DNA from: Paramecium octaurelia
Taxonomy: Eukaryota; Ciliophora; Oligohymenophorea; Peniculida; Parameciidae
Reading direction: 5' to 3'
Length of the DNA: 64,000 nt
NCBI GenBank assembly: GCA_905182995.1
Contig: CAJJDP010000065.1
Location: 402,146-466,145, forward strand
Below are positions 23,165 through 34,371 of the stretch, piece after piece; positions within the stretch are counted from its first letter, which is position 1; each line of letters begins with the position of its first letter. The notes below the pieces were generated by a model, which was not told the DNA's origin, did not search any database, and saw only the letters and a program-made list of their open reading frames with translations. The translations under genes and the position numbers were made by a program.

Positions 23165-23797
23165 ATGTAACAAAACAAAACTCAAAGGAGAGGCAAACCA
23201 AGTTAATTGTAAGTGATTTAAACAAACCTTGATATCTGGCTCAATAATGAGGGATGCAAAGAATTATATTTATTACTCTAAGAAGGAACGCATTCCTTCT
23301 CTTATTGTTCACGCAAAGGTGAATCATTGAGTCTAGAGGAGGAAAAGAAGAAGAGTCGCGTTTTGGCAGCATCAAGGTTACTTGGAATAAATGTCCATCC
23401 AGATAAAGCTATTGTGTTATTTTTTAAAACCGAGCAATAATTAGCAGATCAATACAATCACTAATTAATAGCTCAGCTTTTGGAACAATTGAAAGAGGTG
23501 AGAGCTGAAAAATTAATCTAATTGAGCTACATGCTTGATGAGAAGTTTATTTCGGAATTAATAACAATTATTGATTATAGGAACAGCGAAGAACTTTTAC
23601 CTATGTACCTATTAAATAAGATCCACTTAAGTCCTGATAAGTCGGATTAGATAGTTAAAAATGCTTATTTACAGCATGTTAAAGAGAATGAGAATCCTTT
23701 AACGTTTGAAGAATTTCTTAGGTCCTAAGAGGCATATTTCAGTATAGCAGAATTTGCCCATAGGATTAACGAAACAATCTATTTATACAGCTAATGA
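23165..23797 (+). CDS. Unknown helical protein, 210 residues
   Basis: An intronless frame starting MQQNKTQRRGKPSQLQVIQT. It is predominantly helical and charged, with segments LDIWLNNEGCKELYLLLQEG, LEEEKKKSRVLAASRLLGIN and LIAQLLEQLKEVRAEKLIQL, then SYMLDEKFISELITIIDYRN. It has no membrane segment or catalytic motif. An alternative upstream ATG at 23122 would need a 43-bp intron, which is longer than the norm, so the ATG at 23165 is preferred. I do not recognise the family. Confidence 0.6.
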
Positions 23798-24657
23798 GAT
23801 AATGATATATCATTAAATTATTAAATTATGTTTTTATATTGTTCTTAATAGAATATTCAAATATTGATAATTCAATGTATGAAAACTGATCTTAACAGAA
23901 GTAGCACCTAACAAGGGAAATTTAGCAAAGCTTTCTAGTTAAAATAACCTGAAATTTCATTATGAATTATAGAATAATCTTGAAGTACATTTATCTCTGA
24001 ACTCAGTATACAGACATAAATATTGTTCTAAATTCTGAAAAATTTAAATTGAAAAAGTATTTAAAGTTATCAAAATTGAGTATAGGAATATCATAATCAT
24101 TATTTCTTTTTTTTGCATTTGCTTGTTATTGATTCCTAATAATATTGTCTAAAATAGGCATTTAATTTATCAATTGTAAACTAAATGTTAGACTAAAACT
24201 AAAAGAGATATGAAACTCTCATAAGATTACTTTAAATGATTGTATTTAGTATTATAATTACTTATAATCGTTTCTCTACAACTCAAATTTGTATATAATT
24301 AGTATTTATGCATGCATTGTTATATAAATTATACAATACTTAGTAGCATAATTTCTTACTGTTTTAGTTAATTTAACATCAATCATCATCATAATATTAT
24401 GAAAAAATGAGATGCAAATTTGATATTTGAATACTGATTTGAAGTGATTATGGGGAGAATTAGCGTGAAATGTTAAAAATGAGAATCTAAGAAAAGGTGG
24501 ATAGTGTAAATAAAATAATAACATAGAAATTTTAAAATATGGGTTTGATAAATATCTTTAATTACGTAATAAAAGTTTTTATTAGATTACTAACAAAATA
24601 CGTAATATAAAGGGATTAAATAAGTTGAAATGATCGTCATAAATAAAATCACTAATA
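23798..24657. other. Long intergenic region upstream of PEPCK
   Basis: About 860 bp without a convincing gene. A 28-codon frame at 23879-23965 (MKTDLNRSSTQQGKFSKAFQ...) looks protein-like but ends at TGA and could not be extended by an intron. The rest is AT-rich and featureless. The size may reflect PEPCK promoter elements. Confidence 0.4.
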
Positions 24658-26363
24658 ATGCAGATTTAAAACTTACCAACACATGAACTATTACAGAAAT
24701 GGGGACTTCATAACACAACTGTATTCAGAAATCCAAGTGCCCCCCTTATTTATTAACTGTCAATGTAACAAGCTGACGGATCATCTACTAGACCAGATTC
24801 TATAAATAACACTGGTGCATTAGTGGCTTACTCTGGGAAGAAATGTGGGTAATTGTTTGTTTATAATCATAAAGTCGAGTACCAAAGGATAAAAGGATCA
24901 TCAAAGACCAAGTAACTGAGTAGGATGTGTGGTGGGGTGATGTGAACATTGCTTTGAGTAGAGAATCGTATAGTGAAGTTGAGAAGATTGCTTTGGATTA
25001 TTTGGGAAGCCGAGAAAGAGTAAACAATACTATCAAATATACTTTAGTTGTTTATAATAGACGGGTATGCTGGTTGGGATCCTAACCATAGATTAAGAAT
25101 TCGAGTATTCTGTACTAGACCATATCATGCTCTGTTTATGAAGAATATGTTAATCAGGCCCACTGAAGAGGAATTGAAGAAAGACTTTAACGGTGACGTT
25201 GATTTTTATATATTCAATGCTGGACCTCAAACAATCCAAAAGCCAATTGATGGAGTCACCTCTGAAGGATGTGTTGCTGTCAATCTAACTGAGAGGAAGA
25301 TGGTGATATTGGGTACCTAGTATGCTGGGGAAATGAAGAAGGGAGTATTTGGAGTTACTCATTATCTACTTCCAAAATAAGGCATTCTTACTTTACATAG
25401 TTCTGCGAATGAAGGAGAAAATGGAGATGTTACTTTGTTATTTGGCTTAAGTGGTACAGGCAAAACTACTTTGAGTGCTGATCCCAAGAGAAAACTTATA
25501 GGAGATGATGAACATGCTTGGTCTGATCACGGAATATTCAATATTGAAGGTGGTTGCTATGCTAAATGTGTTGATCTCTCTAAAGAAAAAGAACCTGAAA
25601 TTTATAATGCAGTTAAATTTGGAGCTGTTCTGGAAAACATTGAATATTTTTCTAATGAAACCAGAGAAGTAGATTTCTCAAATATCTCAATCACTGAAAA
25701 TACTAGAGTGAGTTATCCCTTAGAATTCATACCAGGAGCTAAGTTTCCAGCTTAAGGTGGACATCCAAAAAATATATTCTTTTTGACTTGCGATGCTTAT
25801 GGTGTCTTACCTCCAGTCTCTATGTTGACACCTGAATAAGCTATGTATCATTTCATCTCTGGCTACACAGCCAAAGTTGCAGGAACTGAAGTTGGAGTCA
25901 AAGAACCCTAAGCAACATTCTCTGCTTGTTTTGGAGAAGCCTTCCTAGCATTGCACCCAACTCTTTATGCTAACATGCTAGCTGAAAAAATTAAGAAATT
26001 TGATACTAAGGTCTGGTTAATCAACACTGGATGGTCAGGTGGAAAATATGGAGTTGGATAGAGAATGTCATTGAAATACACAAGAGCTATTATAGACCTT
26101 ATCCATAGTGGAGAATTGAAGGACGCTGAATATCAAAACTTCCCTATTTTCAATTTTAAGATACCTAAGGCTGCCAAGAATATTCCATCAGAAATTCTTA
26201 ACCCAAGAAATACATGGGCGTATCATATTTATTATCTATATTTAGAAATCCAGATGAATTCGATAAACAATTATTAGAATTAGCTTAAAAGTTTTAGACC
26301 AATTTCAAAAAGTATGAAGACAAAGCAACTATTGAAGTTATTAATGCAGGTCCAAAACTATGA
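24658..26363 (+). CDS. PCK1: ATP-dependent phosphoenolpyruvate carboxykinase
   Basis: Converts oxaloacetate and ATP to phosphoenolpyruvate, CO2 and ADP, the entry step of gluconeogenesis. It is the ATP-using (bacterial, yeast, plant) class. A 541-residue protein with three introns (26, 28 and 26 bp; frame exact). Motifs in order: [46 protein letters not shown], then [11 protein letters not shown]. Next comes the P-loop [14 protein letters not shown], then [46 protein letters not shown], and [20 protein letters not shown]. It ends INAGPKL, as in many homologues. All catalytic regions are intact. The start was chosen as the first in-frame ATG giving [14 protein letters not shown], as in other PEPCKs. 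Confidence 0.96.
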
Positions 26364-26800
26364 TTATAATATGTATATTTGGATTTGTTATTTTTCAGCA
26401 ATAATAATTATCTACTATTCTATCTTTCATTATTTGAACCTATAAATGAAAGAATTTCTGAAATCATTTCTCATCAATTCAATAATTATTTGAAGGATAT
26501 CAAAACCTCTCAATTCCATTCTTGTAAATTCAAAAATATTAGAAAAAAATGAATATTAAAAACAATAATTATTTATTCTATTTTACTTGCATTCGTGTTT
26601 TTTAATTTGTGTAATCCTAATCATATTATTTCTTTACTAGTTCTCAAATTCTTGCCATAAGTTTAATTGTTTAAGATCAAGAATGACGTAAAATTGATTA
26701 ATAATAATTATGAATGAATATTTTTGATTCTTTTTAGACAGAAACAATCATCAAAAGATTGAAAATGATATTACAATAGATAGATGTATATAAATACTTA
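26364..26800. other. Convergent intergenic region, nothing recognised
   Basis: AT-rich sequence between the 3' ends of PEPCK and the sorting receptor. A ~45-codon frame near 26550 is hydrophobic and low in evidence. No RNA gene was seen. Confidence 0.35.
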
Positions 26801-28148
26801 TCAATTTTCATAATATTAAATGTATTCATTGAGTGCTTATTCAATTTAACTTTTCATTTATTTTTTCATTTGATTTTTCAACATTTATCTAAAAATAAAA
26901 AACATAAACAATAAAAACATAATTATCATACATATAACCAGGATGATTAACCATTTATATGATGTTCCATCATCTATTAATAATTATTGAGTATTGCAAA
27001 CAGTAATATTAGTGGTATCTTTGAATGATGAACAAAGAGCATTCTTAATGATCTCAACATCCATATTTCCTCTAAATATTTTCCCATTTATAGTCAAACC
27101 AGGAAAATACACAACTCCAGATTTCATTTAGAGTATGAACTATCTTTCCAATAATTCAATCTGCCCATTAGTTTAAGAGAGACATGTACTAATATTTGCT
27201 TAAATGTCTTCAGAGATATAAAATTAGAAGCAATTTTTAAATTGATTAGGTCTACTACATTAAGAACTGAAATAATTCTATTTGAATAATAAAATAGTTT
27301 ATTACCATATATCTCCACCAATATTTATGGTTTAATTGCCATAAACACAATTGTCGATACTATTCCATGACAATATCTGCACCATTACCAAATTCATAAT
27401 CACTTGAGTCTAATTAACAATACCTACCATTGCTTATACAATCGATTTATTATTTTGAGTAATTTTATTCTCTGCATTTTGCACATTACAACAAATGGTA
27501 GAAAATATCAAAATCAATAAAGTCTTTCAATTCATCATAATAGTTCTTAAAATTCTTAATTAATTTGAAAGTGTCTCTATTACTAATATCTAATCCAATT
27601 AAAACTTTAGGTTTTTAAGTTTGAATGATTTAGTCAAATTTAATATGGGCATTTAATGAACTTCCAGGTTGATCTTCTGCCAATTTATCATACAAAATCT
27701 TAGCCTCATTAGGTCTTATCATAATCACAGGGATGTACACTTAGTATCCATTACCATCATCAGTGATAAATAATTCCGATTTATCGTCTGCCTTATCATC
27801 ATAAATTAGAAGTAATTTTGCCTATAACTTTTATGCTAGTATTGCTTTTTAAGTGATTGAACAGCCTCCAACTCTGCTGATGATCCATTTATCAGGTTTA
27901 AATGAAAAGTAAGGACTGTATGAATTAATACTCTTCAGATCACAAAATTGTTCAACCATAAGATCTGCTTTCTGGAAAGGAGGCAAAAACAATTATCCGT
28001 GCAATTTTTATCCATATGGAACATTTCCAAAATTAGCAACTGAGTATTTCGTAGTATTTAATAATAAATCTCTATTTCCAAAAGTATAAAATAAGAGGGT
28101 GGAATAGGAATATCCAATAAATTATGCAAATATGAATGAAATTATCAT
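26801..28148 (-). CDS. Vacuolar-sorting-receptor-like protein, PA domain, one membrane span
   Basis: A 433-residue protein with two introns (18 bp at 27410-27427 and 28 bp; frame exact). Layout is that of plant vacuolar sorting receptors. An N-terminal hydrophobic signal (MIISFIFAQFIGYSYSTLLF) leads into a protease-associated domain (ISRVGGCSITQKAILAQKLQ, then AKLLLIYDD). A thioredoxin-like/Cys-rich lumenal region follows: GADIVMEQYRQLCLWQLNHK, then WWRY, then CFQFYISEDI, then PGLTINGKIFRGNMDVEIIK. A single membrane helix (WLIILVICMIIMFLLFMFFI) and a short cytosolic tail close the protein. It is likely a lumenal cargo receptor for lysosome, food-vacuole or trichocyst traffic. Its first 657 bp are repeated at 28827-29483, apparently by assembly error. 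Confidence 0.8.
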
Positions 28149-28737
28149 TTATAATAAAAATTTAGAATATTCAAATATTATCTTGTTGTTGTAGAGTTAT
28201 GGTCGTTTAATAAGAATGAGAACAGTTATTAACCTAATTATTTTCGATTCATGATATGATAAAACTACAATCAAATTATATATTCTCTTCTTCTACTTAT
28301 TCTTCATTTCCTCTTACAAATAATACTTTAGATTTAAATCAAATTTTCATCAGACTATCTCATTTAACTACTCTAATTGATTATTTAGTAGTAGAATACT
28401 TTTAAAGAGATGAATAAAATTATTTTATTGAACATTGAATATTATCTCTTATAAGAATTGGGGTACTGTTTTCATGATACTCTAAAATGTAATGATGCTA
28501 GGATGTGGCAAATCTTTTAAAATCATGGGTTCTTAGATCAGTTCTTCAGATTTGTTTGTCATTTCTACTTGATTAACTAAAATGATAAAGGATACAAGGA
28601 ATTAATTATTTTGTTACTAAAAGTCTTGTTTGCTAAGTTAAGCTTATTTATATAGCCAAAAATGGAGACTTAACCTTGAAAATTGAAGATATCAAATGAG
28701 AAATCAAGAGTATCATACACGAATATTAAAATTAATA
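28149..28737. other. Divergent intergenic region between receptor and kinase
   Basis: About 590 bp, repeated at 29484-30072. No convincing frame was seen. It presumably holds both promoters. Confidence 0.4.
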
Positions 28738-28825
28738 ATGGGATGTGTATGTGAAAAATCGAAACGAGTGCAACCTGAACCTTCATAAGTTGAAGTACAT
28801 CCCTGTGAAACAGCTCAACCTTAAT
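28738..28825 (+). pseudogene. Truncated 5' copy of the kinase gene (assembly artefact)
   Basis: The first 88 bp of the kinase gene (MGCVCEKSK...) are present here and cut by the N at 28826. The complete gene starts at 30073. This is almost certainly not a biological fragment but the end of an assembled contig. Confidence 0.85.
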
Positions 28826-28826
28826 N
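28826..28826. other. Single unknown base (N), contig junction
   Basis: The only N in the window. It sits exactly at the boundary between the two copies of the 1334-bp repeat, as expected where two overlapping contigs were placed end to end instead of being merged. Confidence 0.95.
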
Positions 28827-29483
28827 CAAATGGTAGAAAATATCAAAATCAATAAAGTCTTTCAATTCATCATAATAGTTCTTAAAATTCTTAATTAATT
28901 TGAAAGTGTCTCTATTACTAATATCTAATCCAATTAAAACTTTAGGTTTTTAAGTTTGAATGATTTAGTCAAATTTAATATGGGCATTTAATGAACTTCC
29001 AGGTTGATCTTCTGCCAATTTATCATACAAAATCTTAGCCTCATTAGGTCTTATCATAATCACAGGGATGTACACTTAGTATCCATTACCATCATCAGTG
29101 ATAAATAATTCCGATTTATCGTCTGCCTTATCATCATAAATTAGAAGTAATTTTGCCTATAACTTTTATGCTAGTATTGCTTTTTAAGTGATTGAACAGC
29201 CTCCAACTCTGCTGATGATCCATTTATCAGGTTTAAATGAAAAGTAAGGACTGTATGAATTAATACTCTTCAGATCACAAAATTGTTCAACCATAAGATC
29301 TGCTTTCTGGAAAGGAGGCAAAAACAATTATCCGTGCAATTTTTATCCATATGGAACATTTCCAAAATTAGCAACTGAGTATTTCGTAGTATTTAATAAT
29401 AAATCTCTATTTCCAAAAGTATAAAATAAGAGGGTGGAATAGGAATATCCAATAAATTATGCAAATATGAATGAAATTATCAT
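28827..29483 (-). pseudogene. Truncated duplicate of the sorting-receptor 5' end (assembly artefact)
   Basis: The 5' 657 bp of the receptor gene in copy 2 are open and identical to copy 1, but stop at the N. The intact gene is 26801-28148. Treat this as an artefact, not a paralogue. Confidence 0.85.
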
Positions 29484-30160
29484 TTATAATAAAAATTTAG
29501 AATATTCAAATATTATCTTGTTGTTGTAGAGTTATGGTCGTTTAATAAGAATGAGAACAGTTATTAACCTAATTATTTTCGATTCATGATATGATAAAAC
29601 TACAATCAAATTATATATTCTCTTCTTCTACTTATTCTTCATTTCCTCTTACAAATAATACTTTAGATTTAAATCAAATTTTCATCAGACTATCTCATTT
29701 AACTACTCTAATTGATTATTTAGTAGTAGAATACTTTTAAAGAGATGAATAAAATTATTTTATTGAACATTGAATATTATCTCTTATAAGAATTGGGGTA
29801 CTGTTTTCATGATACTCTAAAATGTAATGATGCTAGGATGTGGCAAATCTTTTAAAATCATGGGTTCTTAGATCAGTTCTTCAGATTTGTTTGTCATTTC
29901 TACTTGATTAACTAAAATGATAAAGGATACAAGGAATTAATTATTTTGTTACTAAAAGTCTTGTTTGCTAAGTTAAGCTTATTTATATAGCCAAAAATGG
30001 AGACTTAACCTTGAAAATTGAAGATATCAAATGAGAAATCAAGAGTATCATACACGAATATTAAAATTAATAATGGGATGTGTATGTGAAAAATCGAAAC
30101 GAGTGCAACCTGAACCTTCATAAGTTGAAGTACATCCCTGTGAAACAGCTCAACCTTAAT
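28827..30160. repeat. 1334-bp direct repeat, copy 2 (probable assembly duplication)
   Basis: The second copy, starting right after the N. Sequence after 30160 continues into unique DNA (the rest of the kinase gene), and sequence before 27492 continues the receptor gene. So the true chromosome probably has one copy. Confidence 0.95.
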
Positions 30161-31405
30161 CTCAAACTGTCAAATAAACCTCTCTTAAGCAGCTAAAAAT
30201 ACCTCAAGTAAGCTAATTTTTAGATGTTTGTAGAAGAAGAAGAAAGTCAGGGAAACATAAAAACTGGTCAAGAGCACTAATGAAGATGTAAATTAATTAT
30301 TAAATGGAAGGGAGTGAAAATGATTAACGATTACATTTTTGATGAATTCCTTGGAGAAGGAGCATTTGGTAAGGTCAAATTGGCATTCAAAAGATCAAGT
30401 GGACAGAAATATGCTATTAAAATCATGAGGAAGAGTAAACTGAAGCGATAGAGAGAGTATATTAAGGATGCTAAGGGAAGTAGGAGTGACAATATAATTA
30501 GATATGGTGATTAAGGATGCACTTTAAGATGTAAGAAGAGAAATTGCCATCATGAAGAAGCTCAGACATAAGAACTTAATTCAGTTGTTTGAAGTCATTG
30601 ACAATCCAAACAATGATAAACTATTCATGGGTATTAACTTGTCTCATTATCAGTCTTGGAGTTTGCAGAAGGTGGACAAGTGATTGAATGGGATGACGAT
30701 GAATGCAAGTTTTATTTGGTCAATGAGTCAGTTGTACTTGATGAACCATTACTCAATTAGATATTTCGTGATTGTATCAAGGGTCTTAATTATTGTAACA
30801 GTCCTTTAATTATATTATATAGTGCATAAGAATGGAGTAGTTCATAGGGACCTAAAACCATAGAATGTTCTTCTGACTGATAATAAAACTGCTAAAATTG
30901 CTGACTTTGGAGTTTCCACTATGGTTGGCAGTAAGAATGATGTATTGGATAATACTCAAGGGACTTATTATTTCATGCCTCCGGAAGCATGTGATAAAGA
31001 CAGAGTGAAAGATGGTTACTCTGGCAAAGCAGCTGATATTTGGGCATTGGGAATTACTTTTTTTGCCTTTGCTTATTTAGATGTTCCATTTACAGGTTCA
31101 TCTATTCCTGATATACTTCATAATATTGCACATAATGAGTATAAAATATCAATAACTTAATTAGAATTACATTTCCGGAAAGAAATGATATTAGTGATGG
31201 CTTAAAAGAGTTTCTACAATTTATCTTATAAAAAGACCCTAAGAATAGACCAAAGATACCAGAGATAGCCAAACATCCATGGTTAAATGCGTAGAATATG
31301 AATTTATGGGATGAAATGTACTCACTTATAAAATAAATAGAAATAAAGAAGAGTAAACAGATATGGAGATCGCGTAAACAGATATAGATAATGCTTATTC
31401 ATTGA
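30073..31405 (+). CDS. CaMKK/SnAK-like protein kinase with N-terminal lipid anchor signal
   Basis: A 395-residue Ser/Thr kinase with six introns (26, 23, 19, 23, 28 and 26 bp; frame exact). The N-terminus MGCVCEKSK is a strong N-myristoylation signal with adjacent Cys for palmitoylation, predicting membrane attachment. Kinase motifs: G-loop GEGAFGKVKLA, catalytic Lys in KYAIKIMRK, REIAIMKKLRHKNLIQLFEV, HRDLKPQNVLL, DFGVST, activation loop QGTYYFMPPEAC, and DIWALGITFFA. The MKKLRHKN and GTYYFMPPE features, and the RSSGQKYAIKIMRKSKLKRQ insert region, resemble Ca/calmodulin-dependent kinase kinases and plant SnAK (upstream kinases of AMPK/SnRK). All catalytic residues are present. A second, truncated 5' copy at 28738 is an artefact. 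Confidence 0.9.
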
Positions 31406-31557
31406 GTTCGATAATGATGATCAAAAATTGGGCATTCAAATGGAGAACCACATCCAATCTTAAAAAGATGTCTAATATCCAATAAACATAACCATAACAA
31501 ATCAGTTCAGAATAGATAATTAAATGATAAAAATGAATAATAAATTATTTTACTCAA

Positions 31558-32828
31558 TCAATCAGTTAAAACCATAATATGACTAAAACCCAAAGCAATA
31601 TCCTTAATCTAAACATTTTCTAATCCCAATTCAGGAAGCAATCTAGTGTATGTTTCATAATTTGGGACATCCATGTATCTCAAGTCTTCGCCACCCCAAA
31701 TAATACAATCTCCTTTACTAGTTAAAACTGCAGATCTATCAAATTTAGCATATATCTTAACGATCTTCTCATCTGCTTCAAGTGGTAAGTTGATTTCAGT
31801 TTAGCCACTAAATTCAAAATCAAATTTAGACTTCACTCCCATCTAGTTGTGCAGTAGACAACCAAAAAATATTAATCTATTATTGCTAGTTAATATTAGA
31901 TTGTGAGCTTATCCTGAAACAATCTATTAAATTGATTCATCTGGTTGCAAATCTAGAAATACTTCTGTAGGTTCTTTTATTCTATCGATTTCATTATTCA
32001 TTCCACATTATCCATACATATTTTAACCACAAGCATAAATTCTATTATCAGAAACCTACAAAAGAGTGTGATGAGCACCAGAACTAATCCTCTAGATAGT
32101 TTGATTCCCAACATCCATCAATTATCTATGCTATGAAAATTCAACTAAGAACAACTATTAACTTTTAATCAATACCATATATCTATTCTTAGTCCTTCCT
32201 TCTTGTTTCAGTAAATTAATAATGATTTCTTTTGCCAGATCCATACACAACTCCTCCTTCAGTCAATAACAAACTGTGTTAATAACCACATGCTACTTAA
32301 ATCACCTTATCTTTAGTTGGCAATTACAATTATTTAAACTAAAATTAATACTTTAATTCACCATTCCCCAACTAGCCTTTATAGTTTTCTCCCATCCCAT
32401 AGCAGACTCCATCATTCATCTGTATTATAATAAAACTGCCTCCAACTGCAAATGATTTGATTGGAGCATCAATAATAGGTTTATTTAATAAAACTGGTTG
32501 AACGATTCCACCTCTCATTGATAACATAGTACCAAGAGGAGAATATTTCTAATATTGACTCTTATTGCAATACTTGCCATAATTAACATAGAGTAGGGTT
32601 TCTCTTGTAAAATGAGAGTGTCCTATTCTCAGTCATTGTGTCTAATTGCCAACCCCAATGTAATAATTGTCCGTCTTGCAATAATGCAAACGATTATGTC
32701 ATATTGGCTTCCAATTATTTAACTCCCACATTTTGCAAATCAGGGACAAGTGCAAAATGTTCTAGACTTTTGAAATTGCCTTATCCCAATTAGCCCATAA
32801 AATTCAAGCCTTTTGCAAATACTTTCAT
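31558..32828 (-). CDS. RCC1-repeat protein
   Basis: A 404-residue protein with two introns (31 and 25 bp; frame exact). It is built of RCC1-type beta-propeller repeats, for example KVFAKGLNFMGQLGQGNF at the N-terminus, GVCYGMGENYKGQLGNGELK, VACGYQHSLLLTEGGVVYGS, ISSGAHHTLLQVSDNRIYAC then GQNMYGQCG, and ALGFSHIMVLTD at the C-terminus. About six to seven blades fit the length, so the propeller may be the whole protein. It may be an exchange factor or a scaffold; RCC1 itself acts on Ran, but many RCC1-repeat proteins do not. Its start codon is only 8 bp from that of the divergent HSF-type gene. Confidence 0.85.
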
Positions 32829-32836
32829 TAATTAAA

Positions 32837-33728
32837 ATGTAAGAAAAATAAAAACCAAAATTATTCCTCGAAAAATTATTCGATTTATTAGAGGTATATT
32901 CAATTGTAAATAGTCTGGTGAAGCATATAACATTATTCAATGGACTGTCGATAAAGATGCTATCAAAATTATTAATCGATCATAATTGATTCGAGATATC
33001 CTACCCAACATTTTCAAATAGACGTCTTATAAGAGCTTCACCAAACAAATGAATCTTTACAATTTTAAGAGTACAAAAGATGAAAATGGCTTTACTGTCT
33101 TTATTAATCCACATTTTACTCAAAGTTCGCTGAATCTTACATAAATCATGGCAGAGAAACGAACCATCAAAAAGTCTAAAAAGGAAGACACTAAGAAGAG
33201 AAGTGAACTGCAACAAGAACACGAATTACTCAAATAAAAATTGATGGCATTATTCAAATATTAGGTCACTCTTTAAAATGAAATTAAAACACAATTGGAA
33301 ATCCACAAACATCTTCAAATGAGAGTGGCCCTAATTAAAAAATGTATTTATAGTCGTAAGGAGAATGGGTTAAAGAGGAGAAGAAAGGTTTACAATTTTT
33401 TGAACTCTTTTTTTACAAATCTAAAATCCTCAGTTATATGTATACATTTTACATTTACACAAAATTAGGTCAAAAATTTCTAATTTTGAATCATGATCTA
33501 ATATGTTAATGTGATGACAACGATGAAGAGTAATGTCGAGACTTTTAGACTTCTAGATCATTATATCAAACGCCTTACTTGACACCTCGAAATCTTACAA
33601 TTTTCTAATAAAATTCTATAAGATAATTATAAGATTTATTCTACGATGAGGACAATAAGCCCAAATCTTTTTTATAACTAACACCTGAACAATAAAAATA
33701 ATTTATAGAAACTATTTGGGATGATTGA
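32837..33728 (+). CDS. Heat-shock-factor-type transcription factor
   Basis: A 280-residue protein with two introns (20 bp at 32894-32913, and 29 bp; frame exact). The N-terminal HSF DNA-binding domain is clear: LFLEKLFDLLESGEAYNIIQ, then WTVDKDA, then ILPNIFKQTSYKSFTKQMNL, then YNFKST, matching FL.KLy..L.d......I.W......F.....f...vLP.yFKh.nF.SFvRQLN.YgF.K. A Lys-rich linker and a Leu-zipper-like coiled coil follow (LQQEHELLKQKLMALFKYQV...), then an acidic/Gln tail. HSFs trimerise and bind heat-shock elements. The change of F.RQLN to FTKQMN is common in ciliate HSF-like proteins and does not exclude DNA binding. Confidence 0.88.
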
Positions 33729-33945
33729 TAATATTTATATATATTATTATTATTATGATATATCCTATCTTATAATGACTATTGAAATAGAAAATGGAGT
33801 TTTAATAGTAGAATATTATTAAAATCTATACCATTTACTATGAATCCAACTTGTTCTTAAAAGTTTTGTTTAAATTATATTTTGTTATTATAATTGATAA
33901 TTTTTTAGCACTTCAATTAATAAACCTTAATCTGATTAAAAATAA

Positions 33946-34300
33946 ATGTTAATGAAAAACTATCAACTCATTAGTGAACTAACTAGTAAATTGTCAAATT
34001 TTGAGGTTCAAAATAGTCTAATTATTTATATTCAAACTTAGAATACAATTATCGAACTAAAAAATAGGAATAAATGTTAGAACTCAAAGAATTTGATTTG
34101 ATGTCAATAACAGAAAAGGAAACTGGAAGTGAGTGTGTTACTTAAAGATTGTATTAAAATGAAAAAGATTAATTCAGAGAATGTGTGGTCAAATTCGAAA
34201 GTCTAATATTCACATTTATATAGATGATTGTAGGGTAAATTTGTTATCTAAGTGTTTGTGTTTAGAATAATAATCCTAAGATGAATGAGTATAATTTATT
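33946..34300 (+). CDS. Possible small coiled-coil protein, unresolved
   Basis: A protein-like frame begins at the ATG at 33946 (MLMKNYQLISELTSKLSNFE) and stops at TGA after ~50 codons. Splicing out ~38 bp would extend it in a charged, helical frame toward 34300. I could not settle the exon structure, and the end is approximate. No family was recognised. It lies between the HSF gene and the GTPase gene, on the same strand. Confidence 0.3.
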
Positions 34301-34371
34301 TAAATGTTTAAAATAAAAAATTAAAACAAGTCCGAATTAGATTGATAAATAAAAAAATAAAATGAAAAAGC

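Larger units (their letters stand above)
27492..28825. repeat. 1334-bp direct repeat, copy 1 (probable assembly duplication)
   Basis: Identical in every stretch I compared to 28827-30160, with a constant offset of 1335 bp and a single N (28826) between them. It contains the 5' part of the sorting-receptor gene, the divergent intergenic region and the first 88 bp of the kinase gene. Confidence 0.95.

Noticed and set aside
27124-27321. Minus-strand frame of 65 codons in the sorting receptor
   Set aside because: It is an out-of-frame reading; the spliced receptor frame through 27100-27330 is continuous and family-like.
28670-28852. Minus-strand frame across the N
   Set aside because: It spans the artificial contig junction and is antisense to the kinase start.
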